The notes beneath the pieces are model-generated. The model saw only the letters and a list, made by a program, of their open reading frames with translations, had not been told where the DNA came from and did not search any database. 64,000 nucleotides of DNA from Actinostola sp. cb2023 (Eukaryota; Cnidaria; Anthozoa; Actiniaria; Actinostolidae): positions 330,501 to 394,500 of the forward strand of contig JAUJYZ010000547.1 of assembly GCA_033675265.1 (NCBI GenBank). The letters run 5' to 3'. This document shows positions 1 to 64,000 of this stretch, piece after piece (position 1 is the first letter of the stretch; every line of letters starts with the position of its first letter). The position numbers were made by a program, and so were the translations under genes.

Positions 1-2060
1 CAGATAAGCCATACCCACAGATAAGCCCACAAGCCCACAGATAAGCCATACACACATAGACAACAGATAAGCCATACCCACAGACAAGCCATACACAGAT
101 AAGCCATACCCACAGATAAGCCATACCCACAGATAACAACCCCAGCCACATAGAGATAAGCCAAGCACAGATAAGCCCACCCATAAGCCACACCCACAGA
201 TAAGCCATACCCACAGATAAGCCATACCCACAAGCCATAGACAGATAAGCCATACCCAAAGCCATACCCACAGATAAGCCATACCCACAGCCATAAGCCA
301 TAACACACAGATAAGCCATACCCACAGATAAGCCACACACACAGATAAGCCATACCCACAGATAAGCCATACCCACAGATAAGCCACACCCACAGATAAG
401 CCATACCCACAGATAAGCCATACACACAGAGAGCCAATCCATACCACAGATAAGCCACCACAGATAAGCCCCACACAGATAAGCCATACCCACAGATAAG
501 CCATACCCACATAAGCCATACACACAAGCCATACCCACAGATAAGCCATACACACAGATAAGCCATACCCACAGATAAGCCATACCCACAGATAAGCCAC
601 ACCCACAGCCACAAGCCAGATAAGCCATACCCACAGATAAGCCATACCCACACCCACAGATAAGCCATACCCACAGATAAGCCATACACATAGATAAGCC
701 ACACCCACAGATAAGCCAACCCCACAGATAAGCACAGATAAGCCATACCCACAGATAAGCCATACCCACAGATAAGCCACAGATAAGCCATACCCACAGA
801 CCCACAGATAAGCCATACCCACAGATAAGCCATACCCACAGATAAGCCATACCCACAGATAAGCCATACTCACAGATAAGCCATACACAGATAAGCCATA
901 CCACAGATAAGCCATACCCACAGATAAGCCATACCCACAGATAAGCCATACCCACAGATAAGCCATACCCACAGAGCCAAGATAAGCCACCCACAGATAA
1001 GCCATACCCACAGATAAGCCATACCCACAGATAAGCCATACCCACAGATAAGCCATACCCACAGATAAGCCATAGCCCCACAGATAAGCCATAGATAAGC
1101 CCACAGATAAGCCATACCCACAGATAAGCCATACCCACAGATAAGCCATACACAGATAGCCATACCCACAGATAAGCCATACCCACAGATAAGCCATACC
1201 ACATATAAGCCATACCCACAGATAAGCCATACCCACAGATAAGCCATACCCACAGATAAGCCATACCACAGATAAGCCATACACCACCACAGATAAGCCA
1301 TACCCACAGATAAGCCATACCCACAGATAAGCCATACCCACAGATAAGCATACCACACCACAGATAAGCCATACCCACAGATAAGCCCACAGATAAATAC
1401 CCCATACCCACAGATAAGCCACACCCACAGATAAGCCATACCCACAGATAAGCCATAGCCACAGATAAGCCATACACAGATAAGCCACACAGATAAGCCA
1501 TACCCACAGATAAGCCATACCACAGATAAGCCACCCACAGATAAGCCCACACACAGAGATAAGCCAGATAAGCCACCCACAGATAAGCCATACCCACAGA
1601 TAAGCCATACCCACAGATAAGCCATACCCACAGATAAGCCATACCCACAGATAAGCCATACCCACAGATAAGCCATACCCACAGATAAAGCCACACCCAC
1701 AGAGATAAGCCATACCCACAGATAAGCCATACCCACAGATAAGCCATACCCACAGATAAGCCACACCCACAGATAAGCCACACCCACAGATAAGCCATAC
1801 CCACAGATAAGCCATACACACAGATAAGCCATACCCACAGATAACCCCAGATAAGCCATACCCACACACATACCCACAGATAAGCCACACCCACAGATAA
1901 GCCACACCCACAGATAAGCCATACTCACAGATAAGCCATACCCACAGATAAGCCACACCCACAGATAAGCCATACCCACCCACAGATAAGCCATGCATAT
2001 ATACAAGCCATACCCGATAAGCCACCATCCTCCCACAGATAAGCCATACGCACATAAGCC
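1..2060. repeat. Minisatellite, 17-bp unit (cccacagataagccata)
   Basis: About 2 kb of a degenerate 17-bp repeat with many short and fused units, starting before the window and ending about 90 bp before exon 1. It fills the upstream intron. The minus strand stays open for 413 codons because the unit lacks stops in that frame; this is not a gene. Confidence 0.97.
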
Positions 2061-2152
2061 TGTACCTTGAGTTTGGTATTTGACAATACAATAAACGGAC
2101 AATAATAACAAGATGAGACTTGACTAATATCTTGCATCTCCTTTTATTCAAG

Positions 2153-63393
<61,241 letters not shown>

Positions 63394-63414
63394 GTAAGAA
63401 CACTTTGCATTACA

Positions 63415-64000
63415 TCTACTGGCTCAATAGTTATAATCTCCTGGGAAAGGCAACTTCTTGTCAGTGACCACCTTACATGTACCTCACAACAAGAGTGGTG
63501 TTATTTAATCACTCTATATAGTTATAATCTCCTGAGAAAGGCAACTTCTTGTCAGTGACCACCTTACCTCACAACAAGGGTGGTCCCTTATGAGAGGTTG
63601 GTGTTATTTAATCACTCTATATAGTTATTATTTAATCACTCTATATAGTTATTATTTAATCACTCTATATAGTTATTATTATTATTATTATAATCTCCTG
63701 AGAAAGGCAACTTCTTGTCAGTGACCACCTTATCTCACAACAAGGGTGGTCCCTTATGAGAGGTTGGTGTTATTTAATCACTCTATATAGTTATAATCTC
63801 CTGAGAAAGGCAACTTCTTGTTAGTGACCACCTTACCTCACAACAAGGGTGGTCCCTTATGAGAGGTTGGTGTTATTTAATCACTCTATATAGTTCTAAT
63901 CTCCTGTGAAAGGCAACTTCTTGTCAGTGACCACCTTACCTCACAACAAGGGTGGTCCCTTATGAGAGGTTGGTGTTATTTAATCACTCTATATAGTTAT
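63415..64000. repeat. Minisatellite, ~103-bp unit, runs off the window
   Basis: About five units of ttataatctcctgagaaagg, caacttcttgtcagtgacca, ccttacctcacaacaagggt, ggtcccttatgagaggttgg and tgttatttaatcactctata tag in intron 50, with an internal mini-duplication near 63610-63670. Confidence 0.94.

Noticed and set aside
1..2060. Telomeric or subtelomeric repeat
   Set aside because: The 17-bp unit does not resemble telomere motifs and the array lies inside a gene.
870..2111. 413-codon minus-strand frame rich in W, L, I, C and G
   Set aside because: By-product of the 17-bp minisatellite; irregular units and no recognisable domain.

Overview
The window is eukaryotic, almost certainly from an invertebrate animal. 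It holds multi-exon coding sequence with GT-AG introns, tRNA-derived SINE-like repeats, MITEs with terminal inverted repeats, and very large intronic minisatellites. A sponge or other early-branching animal is plausible, but the sequence alone does not settle this. I see no bacterial genes, rRNA or functional tRNA.

One gene on the + strand runs through the whole window and continues past both ends. I resolved 50 exons between 2153 and 63393, about 7.45 kb of coding sequence or roughly 2,480 codons. Their translated order matches the dynein heavy chain motor: DHC_N2/linker (exons 1-19, 2153-17502), AAA1 (exons 19-24, 17406-25296), AAA2 (exons 25-34, 29320-37566), AAA3 (exons 35-42, 38029-47278), AAA4 (exons 43-47, 47689-53935), then the stalk coiled coil and microtubule-binding region (exons 47-50, to 63393). 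AAA5, AAA6 and the C-terminus would lie beyond 64000, and the N-terminal tail before position 1. AAA1 is divergent, AAA4 has lost its nucleotide-binding signatures, and the stalk carries an acidic insert. These point to a divergent family member, possibly DNHD1-like, rather than a standard axonemal or cytoplasmic heavy chain. The subfamily call is inference.

Exons cover only about 12% of the window. By summing my array boundaries, about 46 kb (roughly 72%) is tandem repeat: some 25 different minisatellites and microsatellites, each private to one intron, with units from 3 to about 100 bp. The largest are a 20-bp array (53955-59600), a 56-bp array (39480-44615), a roughly 71-bp array (8990-13770), an 86-bp array (25238-29233), a 16-bp-based array (18003-21803) and a 34-bp array (47895-50935).

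The most unusual feature is where the arrays lie. Most start within about 100 bp of a 5' splice site. In at least six introns the repeat unit includes the last 8 to about 60 nt of the upstream exon plus the donor. In two introns the unit carries the acceptor plus the first coding bases of the downstream exon. The gene therefore contains dozens of copies of its own splice junctions.

Other intron content includes several MITEs (two copies of one family, two elements abutting at a TTAA, one inserted on a splice donor, one ending 11 bp before an acceptor), a deleted Tc1/mariner-like element with a transposase N-terminal relic, and SINE-like elements. Four exons (11, 12, 40, 43) show small indels or partial duplications relative to the expected dynein frame. 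Consensus errors are the simplest explanation because the other exons are open and phase-consistent. All very long ORFs in the arrays are by-products of repeats without stop codons.
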